A stretch of DNA of 64,000 nt. Origin: an uncultured Flavobacteriales bacterium. GTDB lineage: Bacteria > Bacteroidota > Bacteroidia > Flavobacteriales_D > Sanyastnellaceae. The position numbers were made by a program, and so were the translations under genes. The notes under the pieces are model-generated. The model did not search any database, was not told the DNA's origin, and worked only from the letters and a program-made list of their open reading frames with translations. This document shows positions 17,518-26,669 of this stretch, piece after piece. Numbering within the stretch: the stretch's first letter is position 1; each line of letters starts with the position of its first letter. The stretch lies in contig CALLLH010000014.1 in NCBI GenBank assembly GCA_938082505.1, positions 82,425 through 146,424 on the forward strand, written 5' to 3'.

Positions 17518-19746
17518 ATGCAGGAGAAGGGACTTGGAACGTTTGCCGTGTTCATGACGGCGATCTCCACCATCCTCGGTGCCATTCTGTTCCTTCGGTT
17601 CGGATTCGCTGTGGCCCACGTGGGCCTGATGTGGACCATGGCCATCATCGTTCTCGGCCACCTCGTGACGATTCCAACCGCATTGGCCGTTGCTGAAATC
17701 GCGACCAACCAGAAGGTGGAGGGGGGAGGCGCCTACTATATGATCAGCCGTTCATTCGGGCTGTCCATCGGCGGCGCGATTGGGATTGCCCTGTTTCTGA
17801 GTCAGGCGATCAGCGTCGCATTCTACATCATCGCCTTTACCGTATCCACCCGGGACCTGTTGACCTGGCTGGAGGTGGGGCATGGAATCCTGCTCGAGCC
17901 CTGGATGGTCAACTATGGCTTCATGTCACTGTTGACCCTGCTGATGCTGACCAAGGGCGCCCAGGTTGGGGTCAAGGCCCTGTACGGAGTGGTGGCCGTA
18001 CTCGTGGTGGCACTGGTCAGTTTCTTCGCGGGAACAGGAGAACCCCAGGCCCAACTGGACATCCTGCGCACCATCGACAGCACCCTGATTACGGGGGATG
18101 GACGCACCATCGAGCGGTACACCTTCATCGAAGTGTTCACGTTCATTTTTCCGGCGTTCACGGGCATAGCGGCGGGCTTGGGGCTCAGCGGGGACCTGAA
18201 GGAGCCGGCAAGGGCAATCCCCAAGGGGACATTGTGGGCAACGGTCGCGGGCATCGTGGTCTACATCTGTGTAGCACTCAAATTCTGGGTGAGTGCCAGT
18301 CCGGAGCAATTGGCCTCGGATGAGCTCTTCATGGAGTCCATCGCCATCTGGCCACCACTGATTCCGATGGGGCTGGCGGCGGCGGCCATATCCAGCGCCC
18401 TGGGCAGCGTGATCATAGCACCGCGCACGCTGCAGGCCCTGGCATTGGACCGGATTTTCCCCAAGCCCATCGGATTGCAGTTGAGAAAGGGCAGGAAGTC
18501 CGACAACGAGCCCGTCATCGCCTCCATCGTCACCTGCATCATCGGCTTCATATTCGTTTCCCTCGGGGACATCAATGCGGTGGCGGAGATCATTTCGATG
18601 TTCTTCATGGTGACCTACGGAGCCATTTGCCTCGTCAGTCTGTTCGAACATTTTGCAGCGAGTCCCGGGTATCGTCCTACGTTCCGGTCGCATTGGTTGC
18701 TCAGCTTGGTCGGCGCCGTCACCTGCTTCTACCTGATGTTCCTGATGAACTTCAGCTATGCACTGGGCAGCCTGATCATCATGGGGGCGATTTACGCAGG
18801 CCTGTCGCGTCGGGGTGAGCGGGGTATGGTGGCCCTGTTTCGCGGCATGCTCTTCCAATTGAGCAGGCAGCTCCAATTGATCCTCCAGCGGCGCGACACG
18901 GCCGAGCTGGACCGCAAGGACTGGCGGCCCATGGTGCTGGCGGTGAGCAAGGATACCTTCCGCCGATTGGGGGCCTTCGACATGGTCCGATGGATCGCCC
19001 ATCGACAGGGCTTCGGAACGTACGTCCACCTCATCGAGGGCAGGTTGGATGCGCGCTCCTTCAGGAGTTCGCTGCGGGCCAAGCAGGGCCTGGCCGATCT
19101 TGCAAAGGCCCTCAAAAGCAGGGTCAGCACCTCGACCATCGTCTCGCCGTCGTATACCTCGGCAATCGCTCAATGCGTGCAATTGCCCGGCATCAGCGGA
19201 CAGGGCAACAATGCCATCCTCCTCGAGTACATCGACGAGCAGCCAGAAAGCGCCGAGCAGCTGGTGGCCAACTACGACCTGCTGCGCGGATCCAACCTGG
19301 ACCTCTGCCTGCTGAGGTCCAGCTTCCGGGGATTCGGAGAACGCAGGACCATCCACATCTGGATCACCCCGGAAGATTCCGCCAACGCCAATCTGATGAT
19401 CCTCATGGCGTATGTGATCCAGGGCCACCGGGATTGGCGCGACTCGAACATCCAGGTGTATTCGATATACCGGGATGGGGACAGGACGAAAAAGGAAGCC
19501 GCATTGCAGGCCCTGATCCAGGCGGGACGCATCCCGGTCAGTGAACAGAACATCGAAATGGTGGAAGAGATGCCGGGCGATGTGCGGGAAGAGCTCATCG
19601 ATGCACGCAGCAAGTTTGCTGACCTGACCTTCATCGGTTTCAACGATGCCGACATCCGCCGGGAGGGGGTCAAGCTCTTTGAGGCACACCACGGCATCGG
19701 CAATATCCTCTTTGTGGATGCCCATGATGAGGTAGCCCTTGATTGA
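17518..19746 (+). CDS. Cation-chloride-cotransporter-like (SLC12/APC) permease
   Basis: 742 residues. The N-terminal 440 residues form about 12 membrane helices of the APC superfamily, starting TFAVFMTAISTILGAILFLR with a VEGGGAYYMISRSFG segment typical of cation-chloride cotransporters. The C-terminal 290 residues are soluble, with a regulatory-domain layout like SLC12 proteins (TIHIWITPEDSANANLMIL). Likely moves K+/Na+ with Cl- or amino acids; the ions cannot be assigned. Start is the ATG at 17518, since upstream sequence in frame is antisense to the hydrolase. aroQ follows after 8 bases, so the two are probably co-transcribed. Confidence 0.85.
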   Translation: MQEKGLGTFAVFMTAISTILGAILFLRFGFAVAHVGLMWTMAIIVLGHLVTIPTALAVAEIATNQKVEGGGAYYMISRSFGLSIGGAIGIALFLSQAISVAFYIIAFTVSTRDLLTWLEVGHGILLEPWMVNYGFMSLLTLLMLTKGAQVGVKALYGVVAVLVVALVSFFAGTGEPQAQLDILRTIDSTLITGDGRTIERYTFIEVFTFIFPAFTGIAAGLGLSGDLKEPARAIPKGTLWATVAGIVVYICVALKFWVSASPEQLASDELFMESIAIWPPLIPMGLAAAAISSALGSVIIAPRTLQALALDRIFPKPIGLQLRKGRKSDNEPVIASIVTCIIGFIFVSLGDINAVAEIISMFFMVTYGAICLVSLFEHFAASPGYRPTFRSHWLLSLVGAVTCFYLMFLMNFSYALGSLIIMGAIYAGLSRRGERGMVALFRGMLFQLSRQLQLILQRRDTAELDRKDWRPMVLAVSKDTFRRLGAFDMVRWIAHRQGFGTYVHLIEGRLDARSFRSSLRAKQGLADLAKALKSRVSTSTIVSPSYTSAIAQCVQLPGISGQGNNAILLEYIDEQPESAEQLVANYDLLRGSNLDLCLLRSSFRGFGERRTIHIWITPEDSANANLMILMAYVIQGHRDWRDSNIQVYSIYRDGDRTKKEAALQALIQAGRIPVSEQNIEMVEEMPGDVREELIDARSKFADLTFIGFNDADIRREGVKLFEAHHGIGNILFVDAHDEVALD

Positions 19747-19754
19747 CCCTGCCC

Positions 19755-20180
19755 ATGTCCAAGACCATCCACATCATCAACGGTCCGAACCTGAATCTGC
19801 TGGGGAAACGCGAACCGGAGCGATATGGGACTGCCGGGCTCGAAGAGTTGATGCGCGGGTTGCGCGAGGCCTTCCCCACCATGGAAATCCACCACTTCCA
19901 GTCCAACGTCGAAGGTGAACTCATCGATCATCTGCACCAGGTGGGGTTCACCTCGGATGGTGTCGTGCTCAATGCCGGTGGGTACACCCATACATCCGTC
20001 GCCTTGCGTGATGCGGTGGCGGCGGTTTCCGCCGCGGTCATCGAAGTGCACATCACCAACATCCATGCACGGGAGGAATTCCGTCATGTGAGCCTGCTCA
20101 GTCCGGTTTGCAGGGCGGTGATCTGCGGGTTGGGTCTTGGCGGCTATGAGGCGGCCGTGAGGGCACTCACCTCAGAATGA
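19755..20180 (+). CDS. aroQ: Type II 3-dehydroquinate dehydratase
   Basis: Third step of the shikimate pathway: dehydration of 3-dehydroquinate to 3-dehydroshikimate. 141 residues, the standard type II length. Hallmarks: N-terminal NGPNLNLLGKREPERYG with the catalytic tyrosine, NAGGYTHTS in the position of the usual NPGAYTHTS, and EVHITNIHAREEFRH. Follows the permease after 8 bases. Its last nine bases overlap the end of the convergent gene at 20172. Confidence 0.95.
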   Translation: MSKTIHIINGPNLNLLGKREPERYGTAGLEELMRGLREAFPTMEIHHFQSNVEGELIDHLHQVGFTSDGVVLNAGGYTHTSVALRDAVAAVSAAVIEVHITNIHAREEFRHVSLLSPVCRAVICGLGLGGYEAAVRALTSE

Positions 20181-20780
20181 ACCCGCCTTCCGCGCCATCC
20201 GCTCTGTGGCGGCCCTGAGGAGTTTGAGGAGGGCGTCGGCATGCCGGTGGTCCAATTGCTTGCCGAAGATCATCGTCCTTCTGCCCGCGCTGAATTTCAG
20301 TGTTTCTCCTCCCATGGACCAGAATGCCTGTTCGAACGTGCGCAGGATCTGTGTCGGGTTTTCCTGAATCCGGGACAGCCCTTGGTAAGCGCCGTGCGCA
20401 AAAAAATCGGGGAGACCCCTGCGGCCGAATGCGAGGGCCACGGATATTCCTCGGTGATCCACGGCGATGATTTCGCGACCGCGCAGGCGCCAGAGCCAGA
20501 CCTTGCCGATTCGGAAGGCGAAAAAGGCCCAGAAGGCGGTGTAGATGGCATAGCCCAACCACGCATTGCCTTCTGATGGTTCCTGTGTCCAGAAATACAG
20601 GACGGTAGCCTCAAGGCAGCACCAAAGGACCAGCCATGCCGTGAGCATGGCCATCTGCATGGATGGGATGTCCTGTGCGATCTCGATGCGCAGCGCCTCT
20701 TCCGCCTGTCCGCGTTGTTCCCACCGGAATTCGACGCGATCGCCGATGTTGCCCTCGGTGCGTTCAGTCCGTGTTCCCAT
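20172..20780 (-). CDS. Hypothetical two-helix membrane protein
   Basis: 202 residues. Two closely spaced hydrophobic segments at about 45-68 and 75-95 (AMLTAWLVLWCCLEATVLYF; LGYAIYTAFWAFFAF) are followed by a soluble domain with a PH-like strand pattern (GREIIAVDHRGISVAL). No named family recognised. Its ATG shares one base with the bshA stop (TGATG), so it is translated in the bshA operon, probably the last gene of the lon-porQ-cmk block. Confidence 0.75.
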   Translation of the reverse strand: MGTRTERTEGNIGDRVEFRWEQRGQAEEALRIEIAQDIPSMQMAMLTAWLVLWCCLEATVLYFWTQEPSEGNAWLGYAIYTAFWAFFAFRIGKVWLWRLRGREIIAVDHRGISVALAFGRRGLPDFFAHGAYQGLSRIQENPTQILRTFEQAFWSMGGETLKFSAGRRTMIFGKQLDHRHADALLKLLRAATERMARKAGSF

Positions 20781-21910
20781 CAATCCACAGTTTCCGGGGA
20801 AAGGACCTGATTGTAGATCCTGAGGTATTCGGGGAGGACCCGGTCGATGGCGAAAGTGGCCGCCCTGTCCTTTGCTTGACCCCGGAACTTTTCGTGATGG
20901 GCCGGGTCCAGGAGGAACTCGGCGTGTTCCGCCATCATGGTGACGTCCCCCACAGGGGCCAGCATGCCACTGACTCCGTGCCGGATGACCTCCGGCAGAC
21001 CTCCTGCCTCCGTGGCCACCACAGGGACGCCACAGGCCATGGCCTCCAAAGCGGCGAGTCCGAAGCTCTCACTCTCGGAGGGCAACAGGAAGAGGTCGGT
21101 GATGGCCAGCGCCTCCAGCGGATTCTTGAGCTTGCCGAGGAAGAACACCTGCTCGGCCACACCCAGCTCACGGGCGGTGCGCTCGGCCGCGGAACGGTCG
21201 GGGCCATCGCCGATCATAAGCAGCTTGGCCGGTATGCGCTCCGAAAGCCGGGCAAAGGTGGCAATGACATCGTTGACCCGCTTGACGGGGCGGAAATTCG
21301 AAATGTGACAAAGGAGCTGCTCTCCCGGGGCGATGAACTGTGCGCGGTCCTGGCCTTTCAGCCCTTGGAAATGGGCAGGGCAAATGAAATTGGGGACCAC
21401 TTCGATGTCCTTGTTGATCCCGAAGAGCTTGTAGGTGTCACTGCGCAAACTCGTGCTGACGGCCGTCACGGCATCGCTCTGGTTGATGGCAAACGAGATC
21501 ACCGGTTCGAACCCCGGATCCTTGCCGAGCAGGGTGATGTCCGTCCCATGGAGCGTGGTGACCACGGGCAGGTGGCGCCCTTCCTCGGCGAGAATGCGCT
21601 TGGCCATGTACGCACTCGAGGCATGGGGAATGGCGTAATGGACGTGCAGGAGGTCCAGGTTCTGCTGGCGCACGACCTCCACCATCTTGGACGCGAGCAC
21701 CAATTCATAAGGGGGGTAGTCGAACAGCGGGTATTGGGCAATCCTGACCTCGTGGTAGAACACATTCGGCCGGAAACTGCCCAGGCGGACCGGTTGGTCA
21801 TAGGTGATGAAGTGCACCTCATGGCCTTGTTGGGCCAATGCCTTGCCCAGCTCCGTGGCGACCACGCCGCTCCCACCAAAGGTGGGATAGCACACCATTC
21901 CTATCCTCAT
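20780..21910 (-). CDS. bshA: N-acetyl-alpha-D-glucosaminyl L-malate synthase BshA
   Basis: GT4 glycosyltransferase that joins GlcNAc from UDP-GlcNAc to L-malate, the first step of bacillithiol synthesis. 376 residues, typical length. The N terminus MRIGMVCYPTFGGSGVVATELG is characteristic, and the GT4 EX7E element is PSESESFGLAALEAM. Predicts that this organism uses bacillithiol as a low-molecular-weight thiol; bshB and bshC are not in the window. Lies 9 bases downstream of the GH3 fusion gene. Confidence 0.93.
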   Translation of the reverse strand: MRIGMVCYPTFGGSGVVATELGKALAQQGHEVHFITYDQPVRLGSFRPNVFYHEVRIAQYPLFDYPPYELVLASKMVEVVRQQNLDLLHVHYAIPHASSAYMAKRILAEEGRHLPVVTTLHGTDITLLGKDPGFEPVISFAINQSDAVTAVSTSLRSDTYKLFGINKDIEVVPNFICPAHFQGLKGQDRAQFIAPGEQLLCHISNFRPVKRVNDVIATFARLSERIPAKLLMIGDGPDRSAAERTARELGVAEQVFFLGKLKNPLEALAITDLFLLPSESESFGLAALEAMACGVPVVATEAGGLPEVIRHGVSGMLAPVGDVTMMAEHAEFLLDPAHHEKFRGQAKDRAATFAIDRVLPEYLRIYNQVLSPETVD

Positions 21911-21919
21911 GTCGGCAAT

Positions 21920-24886
21920 TTACTCCCCTCCGCCGCCTCCGGGGGGCGCATCGGCGAAACGAAAGGGCAAATTGAGCGATTCCTGAATGATCACCAGTGC
22001 TTTCGTTCGGATGTCCTCATCGACATACAGACGGTTGCCCGCATCGGGACAGACGCGATTGGCGAGGATGATGGCGGTCCAGTCTCCCTCGGGATCCGTC
22101 CAGGCAAGGGTGCCTGTGAATCCACTGTGGCCGAAACTCGACCAGGAACCGGCATTGCCGCTCGCTCCGGTCTCGGGTTCCAGACCGGGCTTGTCCCAAC
22201 CCAATGCCCGCCGGTTGTCTTCTTCAGGGAAGGCACGCCGGGTGAATTCGGCAACCGTCTCGCTCCGCACGATCCGCGTTCCCCTCCACACGCCTCCGTT
22301 GCCCAAGCATTCCATCAGCACCGCGAGATCATGGGCGTCCGAAAAAAGGCCTGCATGCCCCGCCACCCCACCCATCATGGCCGCTCCGGGATCGTGGACG
22401 TATCCGCGGACCCAGGCATCCCGGAATGAGGTGTCCCTTTCGGTGGGGGCGATGTCCTCGAGGGGAGACCATTCCAGGGGCAGGTAGCCCATGCGTTGCA
22501 GCCCCAGGGGTCGCAGGATCAAGCTGTCGGCCACAGCCGCCAATGGCATGTCCCACCGGGCTTCGAGGATTTCCTGCAACAGGTAGTACCCGATGTCGCT
22601 GTAGCGGTATCGACCTGAAGGCTTGGGTTCGATGCCCCGGATCGTGGTGCGGATGGAATCGCACCAATCAGGGTGCATGCACCGGCCCGAACACAGGGTG
22701 ACCCAGCCGGGCACCTCTTCCGCGGCCAAGACTCCATCTGTGCTGTCCGCATGGGCGGTCAGGTCCATGTAGAAAGGTATCCAAGCGGGCAGGCCGGAAC
22801 GGTGTGCCAGCACATCCCTCAGGGTGCGGCGGGCCAGTTCCGGGTGGAGTTCGGCGGTCGGGTGTCGCGGCAGGATTTCGCCCAAAGGTTGGTCCAGGCC
22901 AACCAGGCCCCGCTCCACGGAAATCATCGTCAGCAGTGTGGAGACGGCCACCTTTGTGATCGAGGCGAGATCGTAGAGGTGGTGTCTTTCGACGGGAGTG
23001 TCGGCTTCATCCCCCAACGAGCCATAGGCGGCATCGTGTCGGATGGAATCTCCGCGGGTCACGAGAATCCGCATCCCGGGGGTTGCGCCCATCGCGATGG
23101 CGGCGTCGGCCAAGCTGTCGAGGCGATGTCCCATGGCCCGCGAGGCGGAATCAGGTGGAGCACGGAACAACCTCGGTGCCGAGATCGGGTTTCCCATTCC
23201 CGCCTTCCATCCCGCAACATCCACGGGAAGCCGACCCAGGGCGTGGCCTTCACCGCACAAGGCGGCCATGGCGGCCGTCTGCGTGAGGTCATCCTCTTGA
23301 TGGGCGATCAGCCAACGGAAGTCGGGATCGTTGGGGAGGTGGGCCAGGGCATAAGGACTGGTGAAGAGGGCAATGCTGAGGTGCTCCGATTCAGCAGACA
23401 TCCGCTCGATGAGCCGATCGGCACCCTGCGGAATTCCGAAGCGTCGCGACGGCTTGTTGCTTTCGTCAAGGAAGGCCAGCACCACTTCGCTGTGGCCTTC
23501 GACCGAGCGGGCTGTGGCTTCAATTTGCGCCTCCGAGATGGGGCCCTTGCCGATCCGGATGACCGCGGTCTTGGGGTGGGTCAGCTTCATTCGCCGCTCC
23601 AGGGCATCTCCCCGGTTGCCGATGATGACCAGGGCAGGGGGCAACCGCACGTCCAGCGTTTCAGGGTCACCCAAGTGCACGAGCATGTGGCTCCTCAGTT
23701 GCTGCTGCAATCCGAAGGACGTGGAAGTGGGCGCTTCGGCTGAAGCCGGCACATCCAACCATTGCTTGGCCATCAGCACCTTGAAGCAGGCATCATCCAG
23801 CCTGGCCGTGTCGAGCTCTCCACGGCGCAAGGCGGATTCGATGCTGTCGATGACAAGCGCGGGATCGGAAGGAAACAGCAGGATGTCATTGCCTGCCTTG
23901 AGCGCCGCAACCTCGCGTGTACCGGGCGGCACGAGGTCCGAAGCTCCCGCCATGGTCAGCGCATCGGTGAATACAAGGCCTTCGAAGCCCAGGCTGTCGA
24001 TCAGCAGATCCCGCACCACCCTGGGAGACAGCGATGTCGGCATTCCCGTAATGGAATCGAGGGCGGGAACATCGAGGTGCGCGGTCATGATCCCTTCGAC
24101 GCCTCGGTGGATCAAGGTGCGGAAGGGAGGCAACTCGAGGTCATCAAAGTGGGCGCTGTCCGACAGGATGCGGGGCAAGGCAAGATGCGAGTCCAGATCC
24201 GCATCACCATGCCCTGGAAAATGCTTGCCGACCGCCATCACTCCGGCCTTGCGAAGCCCTTCGGCCCAAGCCGCCGCCAAGCGGCCCACCCAATCGGGCC
24301 GAGACCCGAACGAACGGTTGCCGATGACGGGATTCGCGGGGTTGCTGTTCACGTCGGCCACCGGAGCAAAGTCAATTCCGATGCCCAAGGCCTTCAGTTC
24401 CAATCCGGCGTGGTAGCCGGCCTGCCGAACCAGGTCCTCATTCTCTGTTGCGCCCAGCGACATGGCCTTGGGAAAGGTCAGGCCATCGCCCAACCGCATG
24501 CCGGCCCCCCATTCGGCATCCATGGCGGTCATCAGGCCGACCCCTTGTCTGGAACGGGCGAGGCTGTCCAAAGTCCGCAGATTCCGCTTCGTGGTGGTGC
24601 GGTCGCCCTGCATGGCGATGACCCCTCCGATGCCATATTCCAGAACATCCGCTGCGACCCCTTCGAAGGAATCTGATTCGCCGGGCTTGGAATACAAGGG
24701 CAGCATCATGAGCTGTCCAATCTTCTGGCGAACCGTCATGCTGTCCATTCCGTCCCGGGCGGCAGCGGAATCCGCATTCAGGAACAGGGGGCGCATTGGA
24801 GGCTCCGGTGCCTGGGCTTCTCCTGATTGACAGCCCAAGAGTATGGGCGCCAAAAGAAAAACGCCCCATGTGTGCACCTTAAGCAT
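21920..24886 (-). CDS. GH3 beta-N-acetylhexosaminidase/beta-lactamase-fold fusion lipoprotein
   Basis: 988 residues. A lipobox LLGC at about 16-19 marks a lipoprotein. Residues about 45-390 are a glycoside hydrolase family 3 (NagZ-like) domain with GKHFPGHGDADLDSH at 220-234 and the nucleophile aspartate in VFTDALTM near 308. After a linker, residues about 590-980 are a serine beta-lactamase/class C-like domain with SITK near 640, a YSDIGY tyrosine motif and HSGFTG near the C terminus. Such fusions are known in Bacteroidota and fit cell-wall turnover or recycling in the periplasm. The ATG overlaps the cmk stop by eight bases. Confidence 0.9.
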   Translation of the reverse strand: MLKVHTWGVFLLAPILLGCQSGEAQAPEPPMRPLFLNADSAAARDGMDSMTVRQKIGQLMMLPLYSKPGESDSFEGVAADVLEYGIGGVIAMQGDRTTTKRNLRTLDSLARSRQGVGLMTAMDAEWGAGMRLGDGLTFPKAMSLGATENEDLVRQAGYHAGLELKALGIGIDFAPVADVNSNPANPVIGNRSFGSRPDWVGRLAAAWAEGLRKAGVMAVGKHFPGHGDADLDSHLALPRILSDSAHFDDLELPPFRTLIHRGVEGIMTAHLDVPALDSITGMPTSLSPRVVRDLLIDSLGFEGLVFTDALTMAGASDLVPPGTREVAALKAGNDILLFPSDPALVIDSIESALRRGELDTARLDDACFKVLMAKQWLDVPASAEAPTSTSFGLQQQLRSHMLVHLGDPETLDVRLPPALVIIGNRGDALERRMKLTHPKTAVIRIGKGPISEAQIEATARSVEGHSEVVLAFLDESNKPSRRFGIPQGADRLIERMSAESEHLSIALFTSPYALAHLPNDPDFRWLIAHQEDDLTQTAAMAALCGEGHALGRLPVDVAGWKAGMGNPISAPRLFRAPPDSASRAMGHRLDSLADAAIAMGATPGMRILVTRGDSIRHDAAYGSLGDEADTPVERHHLYDLASITKVAVSTLLTMISVERGLVGLDQPLGEILPRHPTAELHPELARRTLRDVLAHRSGLPAWIPFYMDLTAHADSTDGVLAAEEVPGWVTLCSGRCMHPDWCDSIRTTIRGIEPKPSGRYRYSDIGYYLLQEILEARWDMPLAAVADSLILRPLGLQRMGYLPLEWSPLEDIAPTERDTSFRDAWVRGYVHDPGAAMMGGVAGHAGLFSDAHDLAVLMECLGNGGVWRGTRIVRSETVAEFTRRAFPEEDNRRALGWDKPGLEPETGASGNAGSWSSFGHSGFTGTLAWTDPEGDWTAIILANRVCPDAGNRLYVDEDIRTKALVIIQESLNLPFRFADAPPGGGGGE

Positions 24887-25571
24887 GCAATACCTGCTGG
24901 ACGCAGCCCATCATGTGGTCGAACTGCTCTTCAATGGACAGATTGCTGTTGTCGATCACAATGGCGTCCTCGGCTTGCAGAAGGGGGCTGTGGTCCCTCG
25001 TGCTGTCAATCTGGTCCCGTTCGAGGAGATTGGCCTGCACGGCCTCCAGGCTGACCGAACGGCCGCGGCGGACCAATTCATCGAACCTCCGCCGGCCCCT
25101 GGCCTCCAGGTCCGCTGTCATGAAGAATTTGACTTCTGCTTCGGGCAAGACCACCGTGCCGATGTCCCTTCCGTCCATCACCACACCGCCCACTTCGCCC
25201 ATGCGGCGCTGCGCAAGGACCAGTTTCTCGCGCACTTCCGGGACGCGGGCTACGACACTGACGTGACGCGAAACCTCATGGCTGCGGATTTCCTTTTCCA
25301 CGTTTCTGCCGCTCAGGCAGATTTCGCTGCGCCCCGATCCCGGATTGAACCGGAAGGTGAGGTAGACCCTCGGCAGCGCCTCGACCATGCCGGAGACATT
25401 GAGGTTTCCGTCGTGGTCGATGAGTTTCTCCCGCAGGGCGAAAAGGGTCACCGCCCTGTACATCGCACCGGTATCGATATAGATGTAGTTCAGCGCCTTG
25501 GCCAAGCCCTGAGCCAACGTGCTCTTTCCTGAGGCACTGAGGCCATCGATGGCGATGCTGATCCTTTTCAT
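24879..25571 (-). CDS. cmk: Cytidylate kinase
   Basis: Phosphorylates (d)CMP to (d)CDP with ATP. 230 residues from the ATG at 25571 (MKRISIAIDG). The P-loop is DGLSASGKST at about 8-17, followed by YIDTGAMYRA, GRDIGTVVLP and the lid segment with RDHSPLLQAEDA. An in-frame start 13 codons upstream adds an unconserved leader. Sits between porQ and the GH3 fusion gene; the porQ-cmk adjacency is conserved in flavobacteria as far as I recall. Confidence 0.96.
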   Translation of the reverse strand: MKRISIAIDGLSASGKSTLAQGLAKALNYIYIDTGAMYRAVTLFALREKLIDHDGNLNVSGMVEALPRVYLTFRFNPGSGRSEICLSGRNVEKEIRSHEVSRHVSVVARVPEVREKLVLAQRRMGEVGGVVMDGRDIGTVVLPEAEVKFFMTADLEARGRRRFDELVRRGRSVSLEAVQANLLERDQIDSTRDHSPLLQAEDAIVIDNSNLSIEEQFDHMMGCVQQVLHA

Positions 25572-25622
25572 GGGCCTGTGGTGAGCATTCGGGAATCTCG
25601 AAGGTAGCAACGAGAACGGCGC

Positions 25623-26669
25623 CTACCGGTCGGTCAATCGGGTTCGAATGGCGAGATGGGTGGAAGAGCCGGCCGCATGGTAGGTGTTCCGCGCAACGGA
25701 AAGGTCGAATCTGCGGACCTTGAAGTCGATGCCCCAGGCGAAACCGGCCGTGCCCGGGGCGTTGGTCAGCCTGAGCTCCTGTCGCCTGCGGTGGTGGTAG
25801 CCGAACCGGAATCCAAGGGAGGGCCCCAATTTGAGTCCCGTTCCAAGAGCAAGGTGCCGAAGGAGCCGGTCTCCGAAGGCCCACGTTCCACTGGCCAGCG
25901 TGTCTCCGGTCAGGGGGTCGATGACGTCATCGTAAAACCCTTCAGGCGCCAGGTCCCATTCTTGCATTTCATCATAGGTCAGGTAGAGGATGAAGGGGGC
26001 GTTGTCGAACCCCTTGGTCATGGACAGGCGCAGGTCAGGGGCGAATCGGCCACTGCTCCCCGCGGCATTGGCCGTGTGCTGTCCACCCCAGGGGCGCCAG
26101 TGTGCCGCCAGCCTGAACTGCCGGTCCCTGCGGAAGTAATTGGCCGAACAATCCAATTGGGCGAATCCGGCCCGGCGCTCGGGCAATCCACTCTGTCCGA
26201 GCCACAGGCTCAGTCCCACCGTCAGGTTGCTGTCGACCGGGACACTGATGCCGTGGACCCATGCCACATCCGAAGCGGAGAAACTGCCGGTTTCCACGCC
26301 GACGGGGTCACGCCCGGTAAAATTGCCGTAGCCCAGGTTGCGGAGTCCGGTGTGCCAAACCCACCGGCGGTTCTCTGGCCGCTTTGCATACACGGCGGCC
26401 GCCAGGGCAGTCCCCGCGAAATAATCCATGTAGGCCAGGTGCAGCTGTCCTGAATGCGTGGAGTCGAGCAGGGAGCCCTGCGCGAGGATGTCCCCGAGTG
26501 TGGCATCCAGGGGGGCGCCCATGCTTTCAGCTGAACCGGCCAGCCTCGCGGAAACGGGCAGGTCCAGCAATCCTGGACGCGGAATTGCCTGGCCCATCAC
26601 CGTGGCCAGCATGCCCGTCATCGCGAGGCAGGCAAACAGCGCGCTCAGCCGATGGGAAACGGGGGTCAT
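25623..26669 (-). CDS. porQ: Type IX secretion system protein PorQ
   Basis: 348 residues with a signal peptide ending near VMGQA. It is a beta-barrel-like outer membrane protein with the PorQ layout: LLDLPVSARLAGSAE near the N terminus (an Asn-Asp-type PorV/PorQ opening), and repeated beta hairpins to the end (FRFGYHHRRRQELRL). PorQ works with PorV/PorU/PorZ in the attachment complex that processes T9SS cargo. The ATG overlaps the lon stop as ATGA. Supports the presence of a functional T9SS, matching the CHU_C-type cargo at 32083-35271. Confidence 0.88.
   Translation of the reverse strand: MTPVSHRLSALFACLAMTGMLATVMGQAIPRPGLLDLPVSARLAGSAESMGAPLDATLGDILAQGSLLDSTHSGQLHLAYMDYFAGTALAAAVYAKRPENRRWVWHTGLRNLGYGNFTGRDPVGVETGSFSASDVAWVHGISVPVDSNLTVGLSLWLGQSGLPERRAGFAQLDCSANYFRRDRQFRLAAHWRPWGGQHTANAAGSSGRFAPDLRLSMTKGFDNAPFILYLTYDEMQEWDLAPEGFYDDVIDPLTGDTLASGTWAFGDRLLRHLALGTGLKLGPSLGFRFGYHHRRRQELRLTNAPGTAGFAWGIDFKVRRFDLSVARNTYHAAGSSTHLAIRTRLTDR

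Noticed and set aside
17926..19725. 599-codon minus-strand frame
   Set aside because: Antisense to the SLC12-like permease; His/Asp/Gly-rich shadow composition.
20663..22429. 588-codon plus-strand frame
   Set aside because: Runs across bshA and part of the GH3 fusion gene in antisense; no family motif.
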